DNA of 44,901 nt. Source: an uncultured Bacteroidales bacterium (GTDB lineage Bacteria; Bacteroidota; Bacteroidia; Bacteroidales; Paludibacteraceae). Made by a program: the position numbers and the translations under genes. The stretch covers positions 1 through 44,901 of the forward strand of contig CAMHGK010000003.1 of NCBI GenBank assembly GCA_946184695.1, given 5' to 3'. Under the pieces are notes generated by a model. It was not told where the DNA came from and did no database searches. It was given only the letters and a program-made list of their open reading frames with translations. Positions 8,873 through 16,739 of this stretch are shown piece after piece (positions within the stretch are counted from its first letter, which is position 1; each line of letters starts with the position of its first letter).

Positions 8873-9403
8873 ATGCGAATAATATCAGGAAAATACCGCG
8901 GGCGGCATTTTAACCCTCCCAAGAACATTACTGCACGTCCAACGACCGACTTTGCCAAAGAGAGTTTGTTCAATCTGCTTCAGAATCGCTTGGATTTTGA
9001 AGGATTAGACGTACTTGATTTGTTTGCAGGCACAGGTAGTATAGGATTAGAGTTCGTGTCTCGTGGTGCCCGCACCGTAACATCAGTTGAATTGGCACAT
9101 ACTCAGCAAAACTTTATCATTGCCACTTGTAAGTCACTTGGCGTGAATAATCTGACAGTAATAAGAGGCGATGTGTTTAAGTATGTAGCGGCATGCCATC
9201 GAGACTTCGACGTGGTTTTCGCTGACCCTCCCTACTCTCTTGATACGCTTGCTATTATTCCGGACTTAGTGTTCGACAACAAAATACTTCGCAATGGCGG
9301 ACTCTTTGTCTTAGAACATTCTGCCGCATACGACTTCTCCGCCAACGAGCATTTTTCCGAACACAGAAGTTATGGCAATGTTCATTTCACTTTTTTTGAA
9401 TAA
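8873..9403 (+). CDS. rsmD: 16S rRNA (guanine(966)-N(2))-methyltransferase RsmD
   Basis: SAM-dependent enzyme that methylates G966 of 16S rRNA in the assembled 30S subunit. The 176 residues start MRIISGKYRGR, the standard RsmD opening (I-x-G-x-x-R-G-R). They continue with RPTTDFAKESLFNLL and show the SAM motif I VLDLFAGTGSIGLE (about residues 46-59) and catalytic motif IV ADPPYSL (about 117-123). Length is normal. The start is fixed by the conserved first residues. The last eight codons and the stop lie in a 25-bp segment that is repeated perfectly just downstream. Next gene manA is convergent. Confidence 0.96.
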   Translation: MRIISGKYRGRHFNPPKNITARPTTDFAKESLFNLLQNRLDFEGLDVLDLFAGTGSIGLEFVSRGARTVTSVELAHTQQNFIIATCKSLGVNNLTVIRGDVFKYVAACHRDFDVVFADPPYSLDTLAIIPDLVFDNKILRNGGLFVLEHSAAYDFSANEHFSEHRSYGNVHFTFFE

Positions 9404-9429
9404 GGTTCATTTCACTTTTTTTGAATAAG
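9380..9429. repeat. Perfect 25-bp tandem duplication over the rsmD stop codon
   Basis: Units 9380-9404 and 9405-9429 are identical. The first contains the final codons and TAA stop of rsmD; the second is a non-coding copy. It looks like a recent slippage or replication duplication. Confidence 0.95.
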
Positions 9430-9467
9430 ATTTCGAAAAAATGCATTGAATAAAGAGAGGCACTCTC

Positions 9468-9508
9468 AAAAAAGCGCGACGGCATGTTCTTCGTACGAAC
9501 TTGCCGTC
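9468..9508 (-). terminator. Terminator of manA
   Basis: Read on the minus strand, GACGGCA and TGCCGTC (7-bp arms, with an inner GTTC/GAAC pairing) are followed by GCGCTTTTTT. It lies 40 bp past the manA stop codon and separates it from rsmD. Confidence 0.85.
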
Positions 9509-9545
9509 ACTTATATAGTATAGAGTTTAGTTTTGATATAAAATA

Positions 9546-10544
9546 TCATGAGATATAGACTTCCAATAGTTGGCAACTACCAAGAGGATTGAAAACTACA
9601 TCGTTGATAGATGCCGGCATAAGCACCAATTCACCACATCGTATGTCTGTTTCCGTATCAGCTGCGGCTATCACTGCTGCCCCATCAACGCAAAGATATG
9701 CCACAAAGGAATCAAGAGTGGCATAGTCGCGCCCGATGGGTTGATTGAAGCTCAAAGTATTGACTGTGAAATAGGGTGTCTGACAGATATTGGCAGCACC
9801 ATTGTCTTTTTTCTTGTAGTCAATAAGAACTGAGTCGGCAGGCTCAAGCACTGCCACATCGAGTGCCTCGTTGACGTGAAGTTCGCGCTCATTCCCGCTG
9901 CTGTCACGTCTGCCATAATCATACAAACGGAAAGTAACATCTGCACTCTGCTGAATTTCTGCAACCATTACCCCTTTGCCCAAAGAGTGGATAGTACCGC
10001 TGTTAATTAGTACACAATCTCCGGCACTCACCCTCTCGTGGTGCAGATGATTCATAAAGGAGTGATCGGTTAGCGATTGGCGAAGTTGTGATGCAGAGAG
10101 CTGCTTGTCGAGCCCATAAACTATTTGCCCGTCATTGGAATGTAAGACATACCACATCTCCGTCTTGCCTGAATCAAGACCGTTATCGAAAGCATACTTG
10201 TCATCAGGATGAACCTGAACTGAAAGGTCATCATCTGCATCAATAAGCTTAAACAGCAGCGGGAATGAGTCACCAAACTGTTCATACACCTTGTCGCCTA
10301 CAAGCTCTCCCATATATACTTCCACAAGCTCCGTGATGGTGTTGTCGGCAAGATAGCCGTTGGTAACCACCGTCTGGTCGTTGCCAAGCCCTGATAGGAG
10401 CCAACTCTCCCCCACTCCTTGTGCCCCATCGGTATGCCCAAAGAGTTTGTGCAGACGATGACCGCCCCATATCTTCTCTTTATATATCGGGCGAAATTTG
10501 AGCGGATAAAGACTTAGTGATGTGCTATTTGATGATGTAGCCAT
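9546..10544 (-). CDS. manA: Mannose-6-phosphate isomerase, class I
   Basis: Zinc-dependent cupin enzyme that interconverts mannose-6-phosphate and fructose-6-phosphate, feeding GDP-mannose and fucose synthesis. The 332 residues open with PLKFRPIYKEKIWGGHRL and GVGESWLLSG, typical of the short bacterial ManA form. Zinc ligands are visible in VQVHPDDKYA (about 105-114) and KTEMWYVL (about 121-128), with a further His in SGTIHSLGKG. The C-terminus is a second small cupin half. It starts 32 bp after the stop of the upstream YitT gene on the same strand, so a two-gene transcript is likely. A clear terminator follows. Confidence 0.93.
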   Translation of the reverse strand: MATSSNSTSLSLYPLKFRPIYKEKIWGGHRLHKLFGHTDGAQGVGESWLLSGLGNDQTVVTNGYLADNTITELVEVYMGELVGDKVYEQFGDSFPLLFKLIDADDDLSVQVHPDDKYAFDNGLDSGKTEMWYVLHSNDGQIVYGLDKQLSASQLRQSLTDHSFMNHLHHERVSAGDCVLINSGTIHSLGKGVMVAEIQQSADVTFRLYDYGRRDSSGNERELHVNEALDVAVLEPADSVLIDYKKKDNGAANICQTPYFTVNTLSFNQPIGRDYATLDSFVAYLCVDGAAVIAAADTETDIRCGELVLMPASINDVVFNPLGSCQLLEVYIS

Positions 10545-10576
10545 AATGTATGTGTGCGTTGTTTTGTAAACTTTGC

Positions 10577-11743
10577 TTATGCTTTGCGCTTTAATCGTTT
10601 AGCAGTTGCAAGTATTTCTTCGTCTTCGTTAATAATGACATATTTGCCGTCCCTCTGCTTGCGATGGCGCATCCATGCACCATATATCTCTGAGCAGTTG
10701 CCGGCTGTTATGAAGGCATCGATTTTGCTCTCTCTGATGAATTCGAGCAGACTGGAGAATTCCATTTGAGTGAGAATCACCTGTATCTCCTTGTATGCAT
10801 CGTTGCTATAACCTCCGGTGACATCATAAATTGAACAACCTCTTGATAGGCTTTTTATGATATACTGCCGGACAGGCTCGGTTTGCTTCGAGATAATGCA
10901 AACTCGCTTGCGGTTATTTAGGCCGTTGGTGAAATGATTGACGGCAAGTCCGTTGATCCATGTGCCTATAAGTCCGATGATAACCATTCTGAAGTCGTTG
11001 ATTGCAAAAGCGGAACAGCAAATTATTGCTCCGGCAACTGAGACAGAGGTGCCTATGTCGAAATGCAGGTACTTGTTGACTATCTTCGCTAAGATGTCGA
11101 GTCCGCCGGAAGACGCGTTGATTTTGAACAGAAACGACTGGCAGATCGAAAGTACTACTACGAAACAAATAAGGTCGAACCAGATATCTCCGAGTCCTAA
11201 TCCGGCACTCATAACCGAGTCTTTCACTTGTTCAAGTACGTTGCCCGCATGGTCAAGCAGATATGGATTGCCGTTGGCATCAAGCACTCGCTCTCCATGT
11301 TGCAGTTGCAGAAGCAGGTCGGCAGGGCAGTCCTCCACAATCCGATGAGTGAAATTGGTGGAGGGATACACTCTGTCCCAAAACTGTATGCAAGGACCAA
11401 GAATTAGTGCCGTATATACAGTCTTTGCGCCAAACTCATTGCCTATAAGCAAGAATGCCAAAACAAGCAGAAAGGCATTTATTGCTACCACAATGAGCGA
11501 CATCGTATCAGCATTGCCTCCGATGGCTATGTTTATTACGATGGACAGTCCTGATATCGAACCGACGATAAGATGGCTTGGCATGAGGAAGTAATATACT
11601 GCCACAGCACCGAGCAACATTGCTACCGTCATTTGTATGAGCTCAATCCAGAACTTCTTTGTGCGTATAGCATGAGCGAAAGAAGCAAACAGCTCTTTCC
11701 AATAGGCACCGGTAAACACTTGGTGCAAGAATGTATTTTCCAT
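10577..11743 (-). CDS. YitT family membrane protein (DUF161 plus DUF2179)
   Basis: Integral membrane protein of 388 residues in the YitT family, whose transported substrate or role is not established. The N-terminal two-thirds hold five to six hydrophobic helices, beginning near residue 33 (IQMTVAMLLGAVAVYYFL). The family hallmark region LMPSHLIVGSISGLSIV follows, and the ASSGGLDILAKIVNKY motif occurs near residue 210. The C-terminal soluble DUF2179 domain starts around KRVCIISKQTEP. It has an extra 60-residue insert before the GGLD motif (NFTHRIVEDCPADLLLQLQHGERVLDANG region, given by its parts) that the other two YitT copies in this window lack. It is the most divergent of the three. Confidence 0.9.
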   Translation of the reverse strand: MENTFLHQVFTGAYWKELFASFAHAIRTKKFWIELIQMTVAMLLGAVAVYYFLMPSHLIVGSISGLSIVINIAIGGNADTMSLIVVAINAFLLVLAFLLIGNEFGAKTVYTALILGPCIQFWDRVYPSTNFTHRIVEDCPADLLLQLQHGERVLDANGNPYLLDHAGNVLEQVKDSVMSAGLGLGDIWFDLICFVVVLSICQSFLFKINASSGGLDILAKIVNKYLHFDIGTSVSVAGAIICCSAFAINDFRMVIIGLIGTWINGLAVNHFTNGLNNRKRVCIISKQTEPVRQYIIKSLSRGCSIYDVTGGYSNDAYKEIQVILTQMEFSSLLEFIRESKIDAFITAGNCSEIYGAWMRHRKQRDGKYVIINEDEEILATAKRLKRKA

Positions 11744-11808
11744 TAGATTTTAAGGTGTTATTGTTAGGTCAGCCATACGGCAGCGTGTTTCAACAAGCGT
11801 AAGCGATT

Positions 11809-11850
11809 ATCAATTCTCAAATATCAATTCTCAAATATCAATTCTCAATT
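11809..11850. repeat. 14-bp tandem repeat, three copies
   Basis: ATCAATTCTCAAAT occurs at 11809-11822 and 11823-11836, with a third copy at 11837-11850 that differs in one of its last bases. It lies in the 137-bp gap between ribH and the YitT gene. Confidence 0.9.
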
Positions 11851-11880
11851 TAGAATGGTAACCGCCTGATTAAGTTACCT

Positions 11881-12381
11881 CTATTCGGTGTCGTACTTGA
11901 AGCGTGCCATCTTAATCGCAGTGACGGCCCCCTCTACTCCTTTGTTGCCCAATCTTCCTCCTGCACGGTCAAGCGCTTGCTGTTGGTCGAGAGTGGTGAG
12001 GACGGAAAATATAACAGGTGTGCCCCCTTTGGAATTGATCTCGGCTATGCCCTGAGTCGCAGCCTGACAAACATAATCAAAGTGAGGGGTGTCCCCCTTA
12101 ATGACGCAGCCTATAGCAATTATTGCATCAGCAAGCCCTCTGTTGGCAAATCGTGCAGCAGCATATACCAGTTCTACTGTTCCCGGGACATGCAGTACGT
12201 CAATATGGCTTTCTGTGGCCCCGTTTGAAACGAGTGTATCAATAGCACCCTGACACAGTTTAAAAGTGACATCGGAGTTCCAGTCTGATACAATAACGAC
12301 AAAACGCTGACTGTGAACCCAGTCAGCGCTTGGCATTGTTGTCAAATCATACTCCGACAAATTATGTAAATTTGTTGCCAT
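11881..12381 (-). CDS. ribH: 6,7-dimethyl-8-ribityllumazine synthase
   Basis: Penultimate enzyme of riboflavin synthesis; it condenses 5-amino-6-ribitylaminouracil with dihydroxybutanone phosphate, usually as a pentamer or 60-mer capsid. The 166 residues contain the substrate-binding FVVIVSDWNSDVT (about 27-39) and VPGTVELVYAAARFA (about 65-79). They also contain the phosphate-binding AIGCVIKGDTPHFDYVC (about 90-106, with the catalytic His in PHFDYV) and a C-terminal NKGVEGAVTAIKMA. Length is normal. It lies 44 bp after the TPR membrane-protein gene on the same strand and is probably co-transcribed with it. No FMN riboswitch was seen upstream. Confidence 0.97.
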   Translation of the reverse strand: MATNLHNLSEYDLTTMPSADWVHSQRFVVIVSDWNSDVTFKLCQGAIDTLVSNGATESHIDVLHVPGTVELVYAAARFANRGLADAIIAIGCVIKGDTPHFDYVCQAATQGIAEINSKGGTPVIFSVLTTLDQQQALDRAGGRLGNKGVEGAVTAIKMARFKYDTE

Positions 12382-12425
12382 GATTTACAATATAAGTAAT
12401 GATATGACTTGTAAAGACAATGATA

Positions 12426-13091
12426 TTATTCAGCAAACATTGCTGCGGTTTGTGCTGCTTCGCTTTGCGGATATTCATTCATGATAGCCTTATATGCCTT
12501 CTTTGCTGCTTCTTTTTGTCCGAGTGCTTCGTAAGCACGTGCAGCCTTGAGCAGACTCATAGGACTCAGTACATCGTGCTTCATTGCACCTACTTGCTCA
12601 AAGCATTGCGCTGCTTTCTCAAGTTGGTCTGTTTGCACATAAGCATCGCCAAGCAATTGTTTCGAAGCAGCTGCATACGATTTCTCTTTGGTGCTATAGG
12701 ACTTGAGGTAACCGATAGCTTCATCGTAGTTGCCAAGCTGATAACTGCATACGCCTGCACAGTATTTTGCCAACTGACCCTCTTGGTTGTGGTATTTGTC
12801 AGCAATAGCAGCAAACCCCATGCAATCATCATCGTTGCCATTGAGAGCAGTTTCATAGTCCTGTTGCATGAAATAGGTCATGGCTACTGCATTCTCGTTG
12901 CTGGCCTGCTCTTTTTTGGGCTCCAACACGTATGCGCGCACAAGCCAAATGCATAGAGCAATAGCCAAAATGCCTAAGATAACCCATGTGATGAGGTTCT
13001 GATGCTCCTCAATCCAGCGACCTGATGTTGACAGAGCCTCTTGTACGTTTTCAAGTTGCTCGTCTTGTTTTTTTGTTGAATTCTTTGCCAT
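12426..13091 (-). CDS. Tetratricopeptide-repeat protein with one membrane anchor (YfgM-like layout)
   Basis: A 221-residue protein with a short basic N-terminal region, one transmembrane helix at about residues 34-52 (LITWVILGILAIALCIWLV) and a TPR-rich remainder facing the periplasm. Repeats are visible as NYDEAIGYLKSYS, AAASKQLLGDAYVQTDQLEKAAQCF and AYEALGQKEAAKKAYKAIMNEYP (parts of helical pairs with A/G-A-Y spacing). The topology resembles YfgM, a periplasmic chaperone/SecYEG partner in proteobacteria, but that is analogy only. It precedes ribH in what looks like a two-gene transcript. A TATCTTTG promoter lies about 118 bp upstream. Confidence 0.88.
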   Translation of the reverse strand: MAKNSTKKQDEQLENVQEALSTSGRWIEEHQNLITWVILGILAIALCIWLVRAYVLEPKKEQASNENAVAMTYFMQQDYETALNGNDDDCMGFAAIADKYHNQEGQLAKYCAGVCSYQLGNYDEAIGYLKSYSTKEKSYAAASKQLLGDAYVQTDQLEKAAQCFEQVGAMKHDVLSPMSLLKAARAYEALGQKEAAKKAYKAIMNEYPQSEAAQTAAMFAE

Positions 13092-13208
13092 ATTAGTAGT
13101 TTGATTTATTTAATTTCCATAAGTTAGATTCGCTCATTATAATGAGAGAAATATCTGTTTAAGATGTCTTCTGACAAGCATTTTTCGATTATCTGCGCAA
13201 AAGACGCG

Positions 13209-13240
13209 CAAAGATACTATTTTATTTTCAACTGACGAAA
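13209..13240 (-). promoter_or_regulatory. Promoter of the TPR-ribH transcript
   Basis: Minus-strand TATCTTTG (13216 to 13209) with a weak TTTC -33 element 20 bp upstream. The predicted start is near 13203, giving a leader of about 110 nt. It is divergent from the RNA promoter at 13295-13325. Confidence 0.6.
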
Positions 13241-13294
13241 TCAAAATGCAAAAAAAATAAAGAATAGATATTCTTTCGTCAAATAGTCGTTTTT

Positions 13295-13325
13295 TTTGCC
13301 ATTCTCGAAAGATTTAGTACCTTTG
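13295..13325 (+). promoter_or_regulatory. Promoter of the 13331 RNA
   Basis: TTTG (13295-13298), a 19-bp spacer and TACCTTTG (13318-13325) match the Bacteroidota consensus at every defined base. The start is predicted at about 13331, exactly where a strong hairpin begins. No open reading frame follows on this strand. Confidence 0.85.
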
Positions 13326-13330
13326 CACAT

Positions 13331-13598
13331 AGAAACAACGCAAATTGCTCTGTAGAGCTATTGCAAGAAAGTTTGCTATTGTTTCAAAGAAATAAGCCTT
13401 CGTTGCTAAGAGACCGGAAAACTCTACATTTTTTTCTAAACCGAGTTAAATCGGCCTGACCGATGGCGCGCTGCTAATCCACGCGATGACTTGCCTTGGC
13501 AAAGAGCGGAAGATTCAGGCAGATTACAAAGGTCGGCTGGTGCTCAAATCCTGTAATATAGGAGTTTTTCTCGAGTAAAAAGCAACGGGGCTTTTTTT
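13331..13598 (+). ncRNA. Stand-alone structured non-coding RNA candidate (about 268 nt)
   Basis: The region has a perfect promoter, no reading frame, conspicuous inverted repeats and an intrinsic terminator. The 5' domain is a hairpin at 13332-13385: GAAACAA with TTGTTTC, then GCAAA with TTTGC, then TTGC with GCAA. A second domain is closed by GAAAACTC (13417-13424) with GAGTTTTTC (13562-13570). Inside it are CCGA/TCGG (13441-13454) and CGCG/CGCG (13467-13485). It is more GC-rich than flanking spacer DNA. The next gene is convergent, so it is not a leader. It lacks the signatures I know for tmRNA, RNase P RNA and SRP RNA. A Bacteroidales 6S-like class (for example the motif reported as Bacteroidales-1) is possible but unproven. 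Confidence 0.68.
13577..13598 (+). terminator. Terminator of the 13331 RNA
   Basis: AAAAAGC, a six-base loop, then GCTTTTTTT: a short A/T stem capped by GC with a run of seven T, typical of an intrinsic terminator. Confidence 0.8.
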
Positions 13599-13655
13599 GT
13601 GAGATTAACGGAAGTGCTTTCGTGTGAAATCAGTTGGCTTATAGCAAACTGCATC

Positions 13656-15134
13656 TTAGTTGTGCCATGCAATGGTAAGCACGATGCCGTTGGTGAGGCT
13701 TGACATGCGTAGTGGCGTCTCTTGTCGGAAATAAGTATAGAGGTCTGCTTGCGAGAGACGAAAACGATATGCACCTTCAACATTAAAATATCTGCCTCTA
13801 TAGCCAATACCGAAAGTGGCATAATGCCTAAATTCACCAAGTCGATAGTCGAGGTCGGTGCGCGTGTCAGCGTAATGAGGCTGAAGAACACTCATGTTCT
13901 TAGAGAGCCACTCATAGGCATATCCTGCTCGCAAATACATACGTTTGTAAGCCCTCCACTCGGCACCGGCATGTAAGCCATGAACATCACTAATCGCATC
14001 GGCAGGATTACTCTTACCTACTATTTTGTGAGCATAGTTGTACTGGATGCTTATAAGGCCGTTGGTTGAGAACTGATAAGCAGCACCGACAGATGTGCGT
14101 AGCGGCAAGGGATAGTTACTTATATTATATGTGTTGATAGGCGTTTGTGAGTTGCCCAGAGTCGAGTAATTCCTGATATTGAATCTGCCGGCAGACGGAC
14201 TGATAAAAGAGATACCTAATCGAAGTTGCTCAATGGGGTGAGCTATTAGTCCGATACTACCTATGACCAGAGTGCTATTAGCTGAGAAGTTGGAAACAAG
14301 TGAGTATTTGGTGTTATTTGCAGCAGTAAGTCCTTCGTTGAAATAGGAAGTCTTACTATAGTTCAGCGACAACACATTAAGTCCGACACCTAAAAACCAT
14401 TGATTAGAGATGTTCAGTGACCATGCCAGTGTAAATTCGTTGTTGCTTCCGAGTTCATTGACAAAGAGGTCGGAATATGTCTGGCGTCCGGTAGCCGACC
14501 ACGAGTTGCCGGAATCGTATGTTTCGATGACATGCTCCGAAGCCATCAGTGCACTCAGCCAACCAATGTCAGCATCATAATACACATCACTACCTCCTTT
14601 TTCCAAATATGTGTGCAGACTGCTTCGATATGGATTGGAGTTGGTAATGTTTGCTACTGCCTGCGCAAGCGACTGACGGTTGAGCAACGAGGAATCATAA
14701 AAGCCTTGACGAGCAAAATTCTTGAGCAGCTGATAGCTAATCATTATATTACTGCGAACCACGCCTGTATATCTCTCGTCGTTTCCAAAAGAAAAGACTA
14801 ACGCAGCTGACGGGGCAGAGAAACTATTGACCTTGTCGGGTCTTTGGTTGCCCACGCCCGTTGCATCCTGTTGCCATGCCAAACTCAGAGCTACCTGACT
14901 TCTGCGCATCACTCCAAGCGAAGCAGGGTTGTCTCTGACAGCGCTCTCATCACCTCCGACTGCTGTCATCGCTCCTCCCATACCAACATATCGAGCAGTA
15001 CCTATCAGGTCAATTTCTGACAGAGTCTGCATATCAAAATCTTGTGCATTTGCAGCAGCGAACAGGCATGCAAGGAGTATTGCGCATAATATTCGCAGCT
15101 TACTTGATGAAATATTATAAATTCTGCTCAGCAT
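13656..15134 (-). CDS. FadL/OmpP1-family outer-membrane protein
   Basis: A 492-residue outer-membrane beta-barrel. Residues 1-30 are a signal peptide ending AANAQ. The mature start DFDMQTLSEIDLIGTARYVGMGGAMTAVGGDESAVRDNPASLG is the hallmark of Bacteroidota FadL/TodX-like proteins (parts: ARYVGMGGAMTAVGG and DNPASLG); the N-terminus of this family forms the plug. The remainder alternates polar and hydrophobic residues in strand-like stretches with many Tyr/Trp and ends in VLTIAWHN. FadL proteins import hydrophobic compounds. Annotation pipelines often call Bacteroides relatives hemin receptors, which is not well supported. Its first 20 bp overlap the small lipoprotein gene upstream, so the two are translated from one message. 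Confidence 0.85.
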   Translation of the reverse strand: MLSRIYNISSSKLRILCAILLACLFAAANAQDFDMQTLSEIDLIGTARYVGMGGAMTAVGGDESAVRDNPASLGVMRRSQVALSLAWQQDATGVGNQRPDKVNSFSAPSAALVFSFGNDERYTGVVRSNIMISYQLLKNFARQGFYDSSLLNRQSLAQAVANITNSNPYRSSLHTYLEKGGSDVYYDADIGWLSALMASEHVIETYDSGNSWSATGRQTYSDLFVNELGSNNEFTLAWSLNISNQWFLGVGLNVLSLNYSKTSYFNEGLTAANNTKYSLVSNFSANSTLVIGSIGLIAHPIEQLRLGISFISPSAGRFNIRNYSTLGNSQTPINTYNISNYPLPLRTSVGAAYQFSTNGLISIQYNYAHKIVGKSNPADAISDVHGLHAGAEWRAYKRMYLRAGYAYEWLSKNMSVLQPHYADTRTDLDYRLGEFRHYATFGIGYRGRYFNVEGAYRFRLSQADLYTYFRQETPLRMSSLTNGIVLTIAWHN

Positions 15135-15342
15135 CTACGGAGTCAGGTGTGAAGATGAGTTCTTTGGCATGAGGATTAAAATACGGGGCAAGTGAAGCAG
15201 GGTCTGCAGCATTAAACGGCAAATAATAGACATCGTCTATTACTTCTGGTTGAGCAGCATATTGAGCAGAACTGCAACAGCTCAGAGCAACCACCACGGC
15301 GGCTGCAATGAATAATGACCATATCGTCCGGCAAAATCTCAT
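15115..15342 (-). CDS. Small lipoprotein encoded with the FadL-like porin
   Basis: A 75-residue protein counted from MRFCRTIWSLFIAAAVVVAL; an upstream in-frame ATG at 15372 would add ten residues (MLAKKIYCNR) ahead of a good signal peptide, so I prefer 15342. A lipobox-like ALSCCSS places the lipidated Cys near residue 22. The mature part is about 55 residues, acidic and proline-containing, with no domain. Its stop codon lies inside the first codons of the FadL-like gene (20-bp overlap), which points to translational coupling and a shared role at the outer membrane. It could be a plug or assembly partner of the barrel, but that is inference. Confidence 0.75.
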   Translation of the reverse strand: MRFCRTIWSLFIAAAVVVALSCCSSAQYAAQPEVIDDVYYLPFNAADPASLAPYFNPHAKELIFTPDSVDAEQNL

Positions 15343-15406
15343 TCGGTTGCAATATATTTTTTTAGCCAACAACCCTAATTGTTTATAAGTCCAACAACCT
15401 TATTTG

Positions 15407-15874
15407 CTACTGCTGTTCAACACTAATCGGGAGCGAGCGTTTGATACGTTGGTCGAGTGCGGTGAGCGTCTCGGTCTTCATAACTCCCTCTATCTCTTGT
15501 ATTTTGGAATTAAGAAGCTGCATTAGATGTTCATCATTGCGAGCATAGAGTTTGATAAGCATTGTGTAGGTGCCGAGCGTGAACTGACATTCTACAACCT
15601 CAGGTATTTTCTCTAATTCGCGGCAAACGGCATTGTAAAGCGAGCCTTTCTCTAATGTTATGCCTACATAAACACATAGATGGTAGCCTAATTTCTTAGG
15701 GTCAACTACAAATCCTGAGCCCGTGATAACACCTTCGTCGGTCATGTTTTGGACCCTTTGGTGAACGGCAGCACGGCTTATGCCACACAGCTCAGCTACG
15801 TCCTTAAAGGGAATACGAGCGTTTTGAGCAATGATACTGAGGATTTTCTTGTCGAGAGAATCAATCTTTTCCAT
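15407..15874 (-). CDS. Lrp/AsnC-family transcriptional regulator
   Basis: A 155-residue regulator with an N-terminal winged helix-turn-helix (LDKKILSIIAQNARIPFKDVAEL followed by GISRAAVHQRVQNM, given in parts; about residues 6-42) and a C-terminal RAM/ACT-like effector domain (GYHLCVYVGITLEKGSLY, about 64-81, ending TLTALDQRIKRSLPI). Such proteins bind DNA as dimers to octamers and respond to amino acids. It is divergent from the O-methyltransferase gene (217 bp apart) and upstream of the lipoprotein/porin pair, so either could be a target; the sequence does not decide. Full-length and ordinary. Confidence 0.95.
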   Translation of the reverse strand: MEKIDSLDKKILSIIAQNARIPFKDVAELCGISRAAVHQRVQNMTDEGVITGSGFVVDPKKLGYHLCVYVGITLEKGSLYNAVCRELEKIPEVVECQFTLGTYTMLIKLYARNDEHLMQLLNSKIQEIEGVMKTETLTALDQRIKRSLPISVEQQ

Positions 15875-15955
15875 GTTAGGTTGTTGTTGAAAGTTGTGTA
15901 GATTTATGAAATATGATGGTTTTACATTTATATGCTTACTTTATATTACAGCATG

Positions 15956-15984
15956 CAAATTTACAATAAAAAGTCCGAATAGCA
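15956..15984 (-). promoter_or_regulatory. Promoter of the Lrp/AsnC gene
   Basis: Minus-strand TAAATTTG (15963 to 15956) is a full -7 match; the -33 box (TTGC, 15984 to 15981) is weak and slightly close. The start is predicted near 15950, about 75 nt before the ATG. Confidence 0.5.
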
Positions 15985-16003
15985 ATTTTTTAGTGACAAA
16001 ATG

Positions 16004-16034
16004 ATTGCTATAACAGAAATTTTGTGTAATTTTG
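16004..16034 (+). promoter_or_regulatory. Promoter of the O-methyltransferase gene
   Basis: ATTG (16004-16007), 19 bp, TAATTTTG (16027-16034). Divergent from and about 20 bp away from the Lrp/AsnC promoter, so the regulator could act on both. Confidence 0.65.
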
Positions 16035-16091
16035 CAATATGATAGTAAAGAAACATAACATCTTGAATAAAGAAACAAAACAAATTGTAAC

Positions 16092-16739
16092 ATGGATATA
16101 AGCGAATACATCGAACAGCATTGTGGCGAAGAAAGCGAGTTGCTCAAGCATATAGTTCGCAATACTCATCTAAACCAAGTTAATCCTCACATGCTTAGCG
16201 GCAGACTGCAGGGCAGGTTTTTGAGTATGCTTAGCAATTTGATTCGCCCGAGACGAATACTTGAACTTGGCACCTTCACCGCCTACTCTACCCTCTGTTT
16301 GGCAGAGGGTTTGGACTCTGCCGACGGCGTTATTGTAACTATCGAAAGCAATGATGAGCTTGAGCAAACTATCTTGAGCAATATAGAGAGTTCTGCTTTT
16401 CGCGACAACATTCACCTTCTCATAGGTGATGCTGTAAAGTTGCTTAGCGATGAACGGGTGGAGATAATAAGGCAAGCCCCTTTTGACCTCGTATTTATAG
16501 ATGCTGATAAGCGTGAGTACGAGAAATACTACGAATTAGTATTTCCTCTTGTAAGGCCTAACGGACTTATTATAGCAGACAACACTCTTTGGGATGGACA
16601 CGTGACAGAATCAGCCTATGATCGCGACAAGCAGACCCTTGCCATCCGCCATTTCAACGACATGCTGATAACCGATGAACGTGTGGAATCGCTCATCTTG
16701 CCACTCAGAGACGGGATAACACTTATTAGGAAAAGATAA
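16092..16739 (+). CDS. Class I SAM-dependent O-methyltransferase (caffeoyl-CoA OMT/COMT-like family)
   Basis: Soluble 215-residue methyltransferase. SAM motif I is ILELGTFTAYSTLCLAEGL (about residues 56-74), motif II VIVTIESNDEL (about 80-90). The metal-binding acidic residue region is FDLVFIDADKREYEKYYEL with NTLWDG later (VFIDADK at about 135-141, IIADNTLWDG at about 156-165), which are the divalent-cation ligands of the family. The catechol-type acceptor is typical, but the natural substrate in Bacteroidota is unknown. It has its own promoter and is convergent with the yitT pair. Confidence 0.92.
   Translation: MDISEYIEQHCGEESELLKHIVRNTHLNQVNPHMLSGRLQGRFLSMLSNLIRPRRILELGTFTAYSTLCLAEGLDSADGVIVTIESNDELEQTILSNIESSAFRDNIHLLIGDAVKLLSDERVEIIRQAPFDLVFIDADKREYEKYYELVFPLVRPNGLIIADNTLWDGHVTESAYDRDKQTLAIRHFNDMLITDERVESLILPLRDGITLIRKR

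Noticed and set aside
13331-13598. Structured RNA as tmRNA, RNase P RNA, SRP RNA or a riboswitch
   Set aside because: The conserved sequences I know for tmRNA, RNase P RNA and SRP RNA were not found, and there is no downstream gene on the same strand for a riboswitch to control.
15020-15134. FadL-like gene starting inside the lipoprotein gene as an annotation error
   Set aside because: The overlap is only 20 bp and both proteins have sensible signal peptides, so both starts are kept.
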